Source: Myxococcales bacterium
Lineage (GTDB): Bacteria > Myxococcota_A > Polyangia > Polyangiales > Polyangiaceae
NCBI GenBank assembly: GCA_016720545.1
Contig: JADKKK010000005.1
Coordinates: 124,001 to 188,000, forward strand
Length of the DNA stretch: 64,000 nt
Reading direction: 5' to 3'
Below, piece by piece: positions 33,635-41,625 of this stretch (the first letter of the stretch is position 1; every line of letters begins with the position of its first letter). Under the pieces are notes generated by a model, which made no database searches, was not told the origin of the DNA, and worked only from the letters and a program-made list of their open reading frames with translations. Position numbers and translations under genes: made by a program.

Positions 33635-35512
33635 ATGGACCGCCGCCCGTCCACCCTGACCACGCTCGCGCTGGGCCTCGGCCTCTCGGGTGCGGCGTGT
33701 CGCCCGGAGCCCGTGGTCGATGACCGGCCCGTCCACTTCAACACGCTCGCGGCGTGTCCGGTCGCAGCCGATCGGGCCTACTCGGTGGTCGTGGGGTGGG
33801 GCGACTTCGAGCCCGCGTCGCCTCAGATAGGCTCGTTCTTTCTGCGCGCGCCCGGTGCCTCGCTCGGCGCCATCTCCGCCGACGCGCGCGTTCTGGTCGC
33901 AGACGTCACGCAGCCGGGCCCTGCGGCGGCCTGGCTCGGCGTAGGCGCGGTGCCGCCGAGCGGCCCGGTCGATTTGCTCTTGCTGCCCCACGGCGCGGCC
34001 TGCCCGTTCTCGGCCCCGCTCGAGCGGCGCGTCGAGAGCGCGATGGCCGCGCTCGATCAGGGCCACGTCCTCGTCGCGGGGGGCATGAGCGCCCGCGGCC
34101 AGGTGCCGCGGACCTACGTCGGCGATCTGGCGCGGGGTACGCTCACGGCGCTCGCGGTCGGGCTCGGAGCGCGCCGCCTCTCGCCGTCGATCACGCCGTT
34201 CGACGCCGGAGCGGGCGTGGGCGCGGGCGTGGGGGGCGCCGCGTTCACGGGCGCGTTCGGCGGTCTCGTCGCGGGCGGCGCTGAGCCCGGCTCGAGGGCA
34301 CCCCTCGCCAGCGCGGAGGTGTACCTCGCGGGCGGCGATTTTGCCGCGGAGAAGATCGCCCTCAACGACGCCCGCGCCGAGCACGGCGCCGTCCGGCTGG
34401 TCTCGGGCGAGACCCTGCTCGTCGGCGGGCGGGGTGCCTCGGGCCTCCTCGCGACGCTCGAGGCGGTCGAGCCGCGCTCGCGCCGCGCCCGCACCGGCGG
34501 GCTCGCGGTCCTTTCGGTGCCGCGGGCTCGCCCCACCGTGCTCCGGCTCGCGTCGGGAGAGGTGCTCGTCGCCGGGGGCGAGGACGCGAACGGGGCCCCG
34601 GTGGGCGCGCTCGAGTGGCTCGCGCCCGACGCGTCGAGGCTCACCTTGCCGCGCCGCGATCTGCCCGCGTCGCGCGCGGCGGCCTTCGTCGCGCTCGCCG
34701 GCGGCGGCGCGCTCGCCGTGCTCGCGGCCCCGCGCGGCGCCTCGTCCGACTGGAGGAGCGTGTGGGTCATCGGCGCCGATGGCTCCGTGGCGCCGCAGCT
34801 CCCCGTGCAGGAGCTCGCTGGCGACTCCGCGACGCTGAGCCTGTTCGACGCCGGCGACGGCGCTCCGCTGCTCCACACGGGGCGGCGCTGGCTGCGCTGG
34901 CAGCCTTGGTTTGGCGCGTTCCAGCAGCTCGTCGACGCCCCGGAGACCTCCGCAGAGGCGATAGGGCCCCGCGGCGGTCTGCTCGCCGCGCCCGATCCCG
35001 GCCTCGCGGTGTGGCTCGAGGATCGCGACGACACGACCTCGCTCCGGGCCTTTCGGCACGGCTCCCGCGGGGCCCACGCGCCGGTGCCGCGCCCGCTCCT
35101 GGTGAAGGACGAGGGCCCGCTCGCGCCGGACCGCGCACCCTCACGCGGCGAGCTGCGCTTCGACGTCTCGCGCGGGCTCTTGCTGCGCGAGGGCGCCAGC
35201 GTGTTCCTGCCCGACGTGAGCTTCGCCGCGGTCACGATCGAGCTCCGCGTCACCGCGGCGTCGCCGCTCGTCGTGCTCCGCGACGCCGCGGGCGTCGAGC
35301 GCGTCGTGGGAGGACCCGACTGCCCCGGCGCGGTCGCGCGCGACGTGCTGCGCGTCTCACGCGCGGGCTCCCGGGTGACGTACGCCGTCGACGACGGCGA
35401 GGCGCGCCCCTGTTCGACGAACCTCGAAGAGGGGCGCGTGTCGATCGGCCTCCGGGGCCGACCGGGGTCCACCGAGAGCGGCGCGCGGAACCTGTTCGTG
35501 CGGCGCGAGTAG
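33635..35512 (+). CDS. kelch-like beta-propeller lipoprotein
   Basis: A 625-residue protein: signal peptide with lipobox SGAAC (Cys22), then kelch-type blades carrying the di-glycine signature (GHVLVAGGMS, GETLLVGGRG, GEVLVAGGED) to about residue 330. The rest is strand-rich, with a C-terminal region that may form a lectin-like or jelly-roll domain. Probably a surface protein of unknown ligand. TACGCT begins 13 nt before the ATG, suggesting a leaderless message; the frame open from 33530 has no better start. Confidence 0.65.
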   Translation: MDRRPSTLTTLALGLGLSGAACRPEPVVDDRPVHFNTLAACPVAADRAYSVVVGWGDFEPASPQIGSFFLRAPGASLGAISADARVLVADVTQPGPAAAWLGVGAVPPSGPVDLLLLPHGAACPFSAPLERRVESAMAALDQGHVLVAGGMSARGQVPRTYVGDLARGTLTALAVGLGARRLSPSITPFDAGAGVGAGVGGAAFTGAFGGLVAGGAEPGSRAPLASAEVYLAGGDFAAEKIALNDARAEHGAVRLVSGETLLVGGRGASGLLATLEAVEPRSRRARTGGLAVLSVPRARPTVLRLASGEVLVAGGEDANGAPVGALEWLAPDASRLTLPRRDLPASRAAAFVALAGGGALAVLAAPRGASSDWRSVWVIGADGSVAPQLPVQELAGDSATLSLFDAGDGAPLLHTGRRWLRWQPWFGAFQQLVDAPETSAEAIGPRGGLLAAPDPGLAVWLEDRDDTTSLRAFRHGSRGAHAPVPRPLLVKDEGPLAPDRAPSRGELRFDVSRGLLLREGASVFLPDVSFAAVTIELRVTAASPLVVLRDAAGVERVVGGPDCPGAVARDVLRVSRAGSRVTYAVDDGEARPCSTNLEEGRVSIGLRGRPGSTESGARNLFVRRE

Positions 35513-35569
35513 GCCCGCGCCCCTAGAAATCCTCCCGCTCGGCCGCGCCTCGTCTAGAGTTGAGGTGTC

Positions 35570-36301
35570 ATGGCGAACCTGCGGTCCACGGCCCTGCTCG
35601 ACGGACGCCGCAGCATTCGCGCGCTCGCGGAGCCGCCCGTCGCGGCGCCTCGCCGCGAGCGGAACGCGGCCGAGACCAAGCGGCGCATCCTCGCCGCGGC
35701 CGGCGTCGAGTTCGCAGCGAAGGGGTTCGACGGCGCGAGGCTCGGCCACATCGCGCGGCGTGCGGGCATCCAGCAGACCCTGATCCACCACCACTTCGAG
35801 GACAAGGCGCGCCTCTTCGACGCGGTCCTCCAACTCGGCCTCGAGGGCATGACCGAGGGCGTGTGGAAGCTCCTCGAGCAGATGGGCCTACGCGGCAAGG
35901 CGAAGCGCAAGGCCGTGAGCGCCGCAGACATGCGCGTGCTGTGCGAGGCCTTCATCGAGCTGCTGTTCAGCTTCTACTCGCATAACAGCGTGTTCCTCGC
36001 GATGGTCAGCCACGAGTCGCAGGCGAACCTCGCGCAGGCCCACCGCGTGCTGGAGGAGAACGTTCGCCCTCTGTTCGACGCGATCGTCGCTCGCATCGAA
36101 GAGATGGGCGAGGACGGCTCCATTCGGCGCGACGTCGACGCGCGCAACCTCGTGCTGTCGTGCGTCGCGATGGCCTCGTTCGCGTTTCAGCAGGCGGGCT
36201 TCGTGGGGGCGCTCTGGCCCGCGGACCTCGACTCTTCGGCGTTCATCGCTGCCCGGAAGGCCGCGATCGTCCAGATGGTCCTCGATCACCTCCTCGTTTG
36301 A
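35570..36301 (+). CDS. TetR/AcrR family transcriptional regulator
   Basis: A 243-residue regulator. The helix-turn-helix is at about 35-80 (KRRILAAAGVEFAAKGFDGARL, then HIARRAGIQQTLIHHHFEDK in parts), followed by an all-helical ligand domain. An N-terminal extension of about 30 residues is unusual. TAGAGT begins 15 nt before the ATG. It precedes the alanine dehydrogenase operon by 185 nt and may regulate it or itself; no operator was identified. Confidence 0.85.
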   Translation: MANLRSTALLDGRRSIRALAEPPVAAPRRERNAAETKRRILAAAGVEFAAKGFDGARLGHIARRAGIQQTLIHHHFEDKARLFDAVLQLGLEGMTEGVWKLLEQMGLRGKAKRKAVSAADMRVLCEAFIELLFSFYSHNSVFLAMVSHESQANLAQAHRVLEENVRPLFDAIVARIEEMGEDGSIRRDVDARNLVLSCVAMASFAFQQAGFVGALWPADLDSSAFIAARKAAIVQMVLDHLLV

Positions 36302-36321
36302 CGCGGCGCCACGCGCCGCGT
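36301..36321 (+). terminator. hairpin at the end of the TetR gene
   Basis: ACGCGGCGC (36301-36309) pairs perfectly with GCGCCGCGT (36313-36321) around a CAC loop, starting on the last base of the stop codon. No T-run follows. A 13-mer GCGCCGCGTGCCG recurs at 36313 and about 36330. Confidence 0.4.
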
Positions 36322-36486
36322 GCCGCAATGCGCCGCGTGCCGACCGTGTGGCGTGCCGCAACGCGCTGCGCGCATTCGGCGTGCGCAAGGCCGCCGCGGG
36401 CGACTATGCTGCGCGCCGTTCGAGCGCTCGGCGCCCGCGATCCTCGCGGGTCCCGTCGACCGCCCGACGCAGAACAGGAGCGTCCC

Positions 36487-37596
36487 GTGATCATCGGAGT
36501 CCCCAAAGAGATCAAGACCCGTGAGTACCGCGTCGGAATGACCCCCGCGGGCGTCAAGAGCCTCACCCAGCGCGGTCACACGGTCCTCGTCCAGCAGGGC
36601 GCCGGCGTGGGCTCGGGCATCAAGGACGAAGAGTACGTCGCGCAAGGCGGCACCATCGTCGCCACGGCGAAGGACGCGTGGGCCGCCGACATGGTCGTGA
36701 AGGTGAAAGAACCGCTCCCCGCCGAGTACGCCTTCTTCCGCGAAAACCTCATTCTTTACACCTACCTGCACCTCGCGCCCGAGCCCGAGCTCACCCGCGA
36801 GCTGGCCGCGAAGAAGGTCTCCGCGGTCGCCTACGAGACCATCGAGCTCCCCGACGGCTCGCTGCCGCTGCTCAAGCCGATGAGCGAGGTCGCGGGTCGC
36901 ATGGCGGTGCAGGTCGGCGCGTCGTGCCTCCAGAAGGAGCACGGCGGCAAGGGCGTGCTCCTCGGTGGCGTGCCGGGCACCCGCCGTGGCCGCGTCGTGA
37001 TCCTGGGCGGCGGCGTCGTTGGGAAGAACGCGGCGACCATCGCCGTGGGCATGGGCGCGCAGGTCACGGTGCTCGACGTCCGCGCCGAGACGATGGCCCA
37101 CCTCGAAGACGTCTTCGGCGGCGCCATCGAGACGCTCTATTCGAACCCGACCAACATCGAGCAGGCCGTCGTGCGCGCCGACCTCGTGATCGGCGCCGTC
37201 CTCGTCGTCGGTGCGCGCGCCCCGAAGCTCGTCACCAAGGAGCTCATCGAGCGCATGGAGCCGGGCTCGGTCGTGGTCGACGTGGCGGTCGATCAGGGCG
37301 GCTGCATCGAGACCTGCCGCCCCACGACGCACGACAACCCGACCTACGAGGTGGGCGGCGTCGTCCACTACTGCGTCGCGAACATGCCGGGCGCGGTCGC
37401 GCAGACCAGCACCTGGGCGCTCACGAACACCACCGCCGCGTACACCATCAAGATCGCCGATCTCGGTATCGCCGCGGCCGCCAAGGCCGATCGCGCGCTG
37501 CGCCTCGGGCTGAACACGTACAAGGGGCACGTGACCTGCGAGGCCGTCGCCCTGGCCCACAAGCTGCCCTACCGCTCGATCGAGGAGCTGCTCTGA
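36487..37596 (+). CDS. ald: alanine dehydrogenase
   Basis: A 369-residue NAD-dependent enzyme converting L-alanine to pyruvate and ammonia. Hallmarks: IGVPKEIKTREYRVGMTP at the start, KVKEP (substrate Lys), YLHLAPE (catalytic His), SEVAGRMAVQ, nucleotide fold ILGGGVVGKNAA, and DVAVDQGGC near 270. The start is GTG 36487 after AGGAG; longer frames upstream run through the TetR gene. It begins a three-gene operon whose members overlap at each junction. Confidence 0.93.
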   Translation: MIIGVPKEIKTREYRVGMTPAGVKSLTQRGHTVLVQQGAGVGSGIKDEEYVAQGGTIVATAKDAWAADMVVKVKEPLPAEYAFFRENLILYTYLHLAPEPELTRELAAKKVSAVAYETIELPDGSLPLLKPMSEVAGRMAVQVGASCLQKEHGGKGVLLGGVPGTRRGRVVILGGGVVGKNAATIAVGMGAQVTVLDVRAETMAHLEDVFGGAIETLYSNPTNIEQAVVRADLVIGAVLVVGARAPKLVTKELIERMEPGSVVVDVAVDQGGCIETCRPTTHDNPTYEVGGVVHYCVANMPGAVAQTSTWALTNTTAAYTIKIADLGIAAAAKADRALRLGLNTYKGHVTCEAVALAHKLPYRSIEELL

Positions 37597-38399
37597 GCCT
37601 CTCCGAGCGCCTGCCGCAACACCTCCACCCTCTGCTCCACGGCGTCGAGCTGCTCTGTCTCGACGCCGGGAACACGGTCATCTTCCTCGAGCACGCGCGC
37701 CTCGCCGCGCTCGCGGCAGCGGAGGGGCACGCGCTCGCGGTCGACGCCCTCGTGGACTGCGAGGGCGAGGCGAAGCGGCTCGCCGAGACGGGCGGCCTGC
37801 TCAATCTCGCGTGGGCCGGCGCGGGCGAGCCCGGCGCGCTCGGCTGGGGGCGCATGGTCGCCACCATCTTCTCGCGCGCCGGGGTACCGGGCGACGCTCT
37901 CGTGCCGCTGCTGGAGGCGGCGTGGCGTTCGCATGTAAATTACAATTTGTGGTCGAAGGTGCCGGAGGGGCTCGGCGACGCGCTCGAGGCCTTCCGCGCC
38001 ACCGGCGGTCGCGTCGCGATCGTGTCGAACTCCGAGGGCATGCTCGCGTCGCTCTTCGCGAAGCTGGGCATCGCGCGACATTTCGATCTCGTCGCCGACA
38101 GCGGGCTCCTGGGCGTCGAGAAGCCGGACCCGCGCATCTTCGAGCACGTGCTGCGCGAGCTCGGCGTGTCGGCGGGCGCCGCGCTCCACCTCGGCGACGT
38201 GTTCGCGACCGACGTCCTCGGGGCGCGCGCCGCGGGGATTCGCACCGCGCTCATCGACCCGTTTGGGCATTACGCGGGTCGCCACCCGGACGTTGCGCGG
38301 GTCGAGGGCGCGGCCGAGGTGGCTCGCGCGCTGGCCGAGCGCCGCATCGCGTCCAGGCACGCGCCCAGGCACCCCCACGGAGAGAGGCAAGAGGCATGA
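37593..38399 (+). CDS. HAD-superfamily hydrolase, probably CTG-initiated
   Basis: About 268 residues. HAD motifs: CLDAGNTVIF (motif I, DxGxT), IVSNSEG (II), VEKPDPRIFE (III Lys) and LGDVFATDVLGA (IV). The product is likely a small-molecule phosphatase. There is no ATG, GTG or TTG near the N-terminus; CTG at 37593 overlaps the ald stop (CTGA) and sits 5-6 nt after GAGGAG, so it is the best start and implies translational coupling. An AT-rich block at 37932-37950 (TGTAAATTACA) interrupts the usual codon use. Confidence 0.75.
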   Translation: MSLSERLPQHLHPLLHGVELLCLDAGNTVIFLEHARLAALAAAEGHALAVDALVDCEGEAKRLAETGGLLNLAWAGAGEPGALGWGRMVATIFSRAGVPGDALVPLLEAAWRSHVNYNLWSKVPEGLGDALEAFRATGGRVAIVSNSEGMLASLFAKLGIARHFDLVADSGLLGVEKPDPRIFEHVLRELGVSAGAALHLGDVFATDVLGARAAGIRTALIDPFGHYAGRHPDVARVEGAAEVARALAERRIASRHAPRHPHGERQEA

Positions 38400-39487
38400 C
38401 GAAGAAGCTCATCGCGCTGCTCGGCGGAGACGGCATCGGCCCCGAGGTGATCGCGCAGGCGAGGCGCGTGCTCGACGTGTACATCGCGCGGCGCGCCATG
38501 CCGCTCGAGCTCTGGGAGCTCGATCTCGGCGCCGATCGCTACCTGCGGGACGGCACCACCTTCCCGAAGGACGTCGCCGCGCGCATCAAGGGCGAGGCCA
38601 GCGCCGTGCTCCTCGGCGCGCTGGGCGATCCCCGGGTGCCGAACCTCGAGCACGCGCGCGACATCCTCTTCGGGCTCCGCTTCGGGCTCGACCTCTACGC
38701 CAACATTCGCCCCATGAAGGCCCTGGACGATCGGCTCGTGCCGCTGAAGGGGCGGCTCGCGAAGGACGTCGACATCACGGTCTTCCGGGAGAACACCGAG
38801 GGCATCTACGTGGGCATGGGGGGCCAGTTCAAGCGCGGCACCCCCGACGAGATCGCCATCAACGAGGACCTGAACACGCGCAAGGGGGTCGAGCGGCTCA
38901 TCCGCGCGGGGTTCGAGCACGCCCGGAGCCACGGCAAGAAGACCGTGCACCTGGCCGACAAGTCGAACGCGATGAAGCACGCGCACGAGCTCTGGTACCG
39001 CTGCTTCTTCGAGGTGGCCGCGGAGTACCCGGAGCTCAGCGCAAAGCACGTGTACGTCGACGCGCTCTGCCTCTACCTCGTGCAGGATCCGTCCCCGTTC
39101 GAGGTCATCGTCACCTGCAACCTGTTCGGCGACATCGTCACCGACCTCGGGGCGGCGCTGCAAGGCGGGCTCGGGATGGCGGCGAGCGCGAACGTGCACG
39201 CCTCCGACCCGTCGCGCGTGGCGATGTTCGAGCCGGTGCACGGCTCGGCGCCTCCGCTCGCCGGCAAGGATCTGGCGAACCCGCTCGCGAGCGTGCTCAC
39301 CGTGGGGATGATGCTCACTCACCTCGGCTTCGAGGGCGAAGAGGCCCGGCTCGAGGGCATCGTGAAGCGCGCCATTGCCACGCGCACCTGCACGCGCGAC
39401 GTGGGCGGCGAGCTCGGCACGCGCGCGGTGGGCGACTTCGTGGTCGCCGAGCTCGAGGCATCGCTGGCAACGGACGCCGACAAGTAG
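38396..39487 (+). CDS. isocitrate/isopropylmalate-family beta-decarboxylating dehydrogenase
   Basis: A 363-residue NAD(P)-dependent dehydrogenase. Family features: LLGGDGIGPEVI at the N-terminus, LRFGLDLYANIRPMKAL, the active-site Tyr in ENTEGIYVG, the Lys in ADKSNAM, and NLFGDIVTDLGAALQGGLG. The substrate cannot be fixed: it could be isopropylmalate, tartrate/malate or isocitrate. The ATG overlaps the HAD stop as ATGA behind a purine-rich site. No leu genes are adjacent, so a role outside leucine synthesis is plausible. Confidence 0.82.
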   Translation: MTKKLIALLGGDGIGPEVIAQARRVLDVYIARRAMPLELWELDLGADRYLRDGTTFPKDVAARIKGEASAVLLGALGDPRVPNLEHARDILFGLRFGLDLYANIRPMKALDDRLVPLKGRLAKDVDITVFRENTEGIYVGMGGQFKRGTPDEIAINEDLNTRKGVERLIRAGFEHARSHGKKTVHLADKSNAMKHAHELWYRCFFEVAAEYPELSAKHVYVDALCLYLVQDPSPFEVIVTCNLFGDIVTDLGAALQGGLGMAASANVHASDPSRVAMFEPVHGSAPPLAGKDLANPLASVLTVGMMLTHLGFEGEEARLEGIVKRAIATRTCTRDVGGELGTRAVGDFVVAELEASLATDADK

Positions 39488-39711
39488 GCCGCTGTCGCAC
39501 TTTTCTTCAACGAGCCGCCCCGGGAGCACCCAAGCGCGCTTTCGCGGGCGGGTCTGACCCCGGTCGTCCGCCCCGGGAGGAGCTCTCCCCCGACCCCCCA
39601 AAAAAATCACCGCGGCCGGGAACTTCCCCGTCGCGCCGCTGTCAGGGAAAAACTGGCGGCGACGGTGGCGTACCGCCGCGTCGAGTGCGACTCTCTTTAC
39701 AGAGCCGGGCG

Positions 39712-39727
39712 GGTACGTCGTCGTACC
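39712..39727. promoter_or_regulatory. 16-nt inverted repeat upstream of a TPR-like gene
   Basis: GGTACG (39712-39717) and CGTACC (39722-39727) are separated by TCGT. It lies 50 nt before the ATG at 39777 and may be an operator or a leader hairpin. The rest of the 39488-39776 gap shows no gene. Confidence 0.35.
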
Positions 39728-39776
39728 GTGGCGGACGACCTGGCTGAGGCGTGACGGGTGGTCGAGGAGGCGGACG

Positions 39777-40295
39777 ATGGGGCTTCGGTTCTGGAACGGG
39801 GTGGTGCTGGCGGCGCTCGGGGTGCTCTGGCTCGCCTCGGGCACGCAGCGCGAGCACCCCGTCATCGGTGTCCACACCGCAGAGGTAGCCTCCGCCGAGG
39901 CGGACCTCGCGGTCGCCCCCAACGACCCCGCGAAGGTGCTGCTCCTCGGCCAGCGTTACCTCGACTCCGCTGCCCCCGGCATGGCGGTGAGCCTCATCGA
40001 GTCCCAGCCCGCCGCGGTGAAGTCGGACGCCGCCGTCGAGCACCTCTACGCTCGCGCCCTCCTCGATCAGGGGCGCTCGGCCGACGCGCTGGCCGCGGAA
40101 GAGCGCGTCCTCTACCGGTGCGACATGGCCCCGTCCGCGTGCACGCCGTTCCTCGTCGCCTCGGCCAACCGACGCGTCGGCATCCTCCGCGAGCTCGCGC
40201 GCCTAGGGGTCGACGACGCCCAGGCCCACCCGGAGAAGAGCTCGGTCGCGTACCACAACGCGACTCGCCAGGTGGGCGTGGTCGTCCTGCACTGA
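39777..40295 (+). CDS. membrane-anchored TPR-like protein
   Basis: A 172-residue protein. The N-terminal helix (about 5-22) is a signal anchor. The rest is helical pairs resembling tetratricopeptide units (AKVLLLGQRYLDSAAPGMAV, VEHLYARALLDQGRSADALA). GAGGAGG precedes the ATG, so it has a conventional leader. No partner is known. It is followed 63 nt later by the protease gene. Confidence 0.65.
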   Translation: MGLRFWNGVVLAALGVLWLASGTQREHPVIGVHTAEVASAEADLAVAPNDPAKVLLLGQRYLDSAAPGMAVSLIESQPAAVKSDAAVEHLYARALLDQGRSADALAAEERVLYRCDMAPSACTPFLVASANRRVGILRELARLGVDDAQAHPEKSSVAYHNATRQVGVVVLH

Positions 40296-40358
40296 GCTGC
40301 CTTGCCCGCAATTTTCGCGCTGCTCTCACCTGCCAAGCTGCCCTCACCCAAGGCCTGA

Positions 40359-41246
40359 GTGGATCACCGAAGCCCCCGAGCCCCGACGTCCTCTCGCCTC
40401 GCCCCCGCAGCCCGGGCCGCGCGGGGCTCGCTCCCCATGTCACTGCTGCTCGTCGTCGCCTCCGGTGCGTGCGGCGCCGCGTCGGTTGGCTGCGGCGCGG
40501 CGAGCGTGCGCCCGCCCGTGCGACCCGCCGCCCAGAGCACGGTGACCGCGCGCTTCACGCCGCCGTTCGCCCTCGCCAACCCCGAGGACGCCGTCGTCCG
40601 CATCGTCCTGCCGAACATGACCTGCACCGGCACCGCGGTAGAGGACGACCTCATCCTCACCGCGCATCATTGCGTCGTTCAGCGCGGACCCAAGGGCGAG
40701 TTCTTGCGCGAGAGCGTCGCGCCCGAGTCGATCCGCGTCGAGCTCGGCGGCGACTACTTCGCGTGGGGCGAGGTGAAGGTGAAGGCCGTCGTCGCGCCGC
40801 CGTGTGGCGAGAAGGGCGGGGCCGGCGACGTGGCCGTGCTCGTGCTCGAGCGGAAGCTCGTCGGCCTCGGCACCCTCGCGCCTCGGCTCGACTCGCCCCC
40901 GAAGATTGGCGAGAACGTCGACCCCGTGGGCTTCGGCCGTTGCGCGACCTCGGGCGACGCGATCCATCGCCGCACCCGCGACGGCGGCTCGATCCGCGCC
41001 ACCAACGGCGAGACGTTCTTCATGGACGCGAGCGTGTGCCCCGGCGACTCGGGTGGGCCCGTCATGACGCGCGGCAGTCACCAGGTCGTCGGTGTCGTGA
41101 GCCTCAGCGCGATGGACGGCGACGAGAACACGAAGGCGCCTTCCATCATGGCACGCGTCGACGCCTTCCGAAACGTGTTCGCGTACGCCCACCAGCTCGC
41201 CGCGGGGGCGACCAAGAGCGAGCTGCCGCCGCTCTCCTGCGAGTAG
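40359..41246 (+). CDS. secreted trypsin-like serine protease
   Basis: A 295-residue S1-family protease from GTG 40359. Triad: His104 in LTAHHC, Asp157 in GDVAVLVL, Ser231 in CPGDSGGPV, with cysteines flanking the active site as in chymotrypsin-fold enzymes. The N-terminus has Arg residues and then a hydrophobic core ending GACGAASVGC, so it is probably a lipoprotein. An ATG at 40437 would remove the charged part of the signal peptide. Convergent with the next gene, 16 nt apart. Confidence 0.82.
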   Translation: MDHRSPRAPTSSRLAPAARAARGSLPMSLLLVVASGACGAASVGCGAASVRPPVRPAAQSTVTARFTPPFALANPEDAVVRIVLPNMTCTGTAVEDDLILTAHHCVVQRGPKGEFLRESVAPESIRVELGGDYFAWGEVKVKAVVAPPCGEKGGAGDVAVLVLERKLVGLGTLAPRLDSPPKIGENVDPVGFGRCATSGDAIHRRTRDGGSIRATNGETFFMDASVCPGDSGGPVMTRGSHQVVGVVSLSAMDGDENTKAPSIMARVDAFRNVFAYAHQLAAGATKSELPPLSCE

Positions 41247-41262
41247 CCTGCGAGTCGCCCGC

Positions 41263-41601
41263 TCAGTTCAGTGACTTGTCGGGCTTGCCGAAGATCTCCT
41301 CCCAGCCCTCGCGGTAGCTCTGCGACGCGACGCGCGCCGGGCCCTTCCCTCGTGCGGGCGCGCGGGGCTGCGCGGCGGGAATCTTGACCTCGACGTCGCA
41401 CACGTTCGGCGCGTCGGGTCGGGGAGAGAGCTTCACGACCTCCGTCGTCGACCCGAGGGGCACGCCGTCCTTCAGCGGTCGCATCTCGCCGGCCTCCACC
41501 CGATCTTCGCGCGCCCGGAGCACGTGCACGCCGCCGCCGTCGGCGGTGGGCGGGCCGAGCAGCACCACGTCTGTGGGAGGCTTTTCGGGGCTGTCTGCCA
41601 T
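41263..41601 (-). CDS. conserved-looking small cytoplasmic protein, unknown
   Basis: A 112-residue protein (MADSPEKPPTDVVLLGPP...) with a compact, strand-rich N-terminal part and a Pro/Arg-rich linker before GWEEIFGKPDKSLN. No recognised domain, signal or membrane segment. TATACT begins exactly 12 nt before its start, on the same AT-rich box that serves the divergent lipoprotein gene. Codon use is typical of real genes here. Confidence 0.65.
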   Translation of the reverse strand: MADSPEKPPTDVVLLGPPTADGGGVHVLRAREDRVEAGEMRPLKDGVPLGSTTEVVKLSPRPDAPNVCDVEVKIPAAQPRAPARGKGPARVASQSYREGWEEIFGKPDKSLN

Positions 41602-41607
41602 GGCTCC

Positions 41608-41617
41608 AGTATATGGT
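41608..41617. promoter_or_regulatory. shared divergent -10 element
   Basis: The sequence AGTATATGGT reads TATACT on the minus strand (first T at 41613, 12 nt from the start at 41601) and TATATG or TATGGT on the plus strand (14-16 nt from the start at 41626). Only 24 bp separate the two start codons, so both messages must have little or no leader. Confidence 0.55.
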
Positions 41618-41625
41618 CTCGCGCC

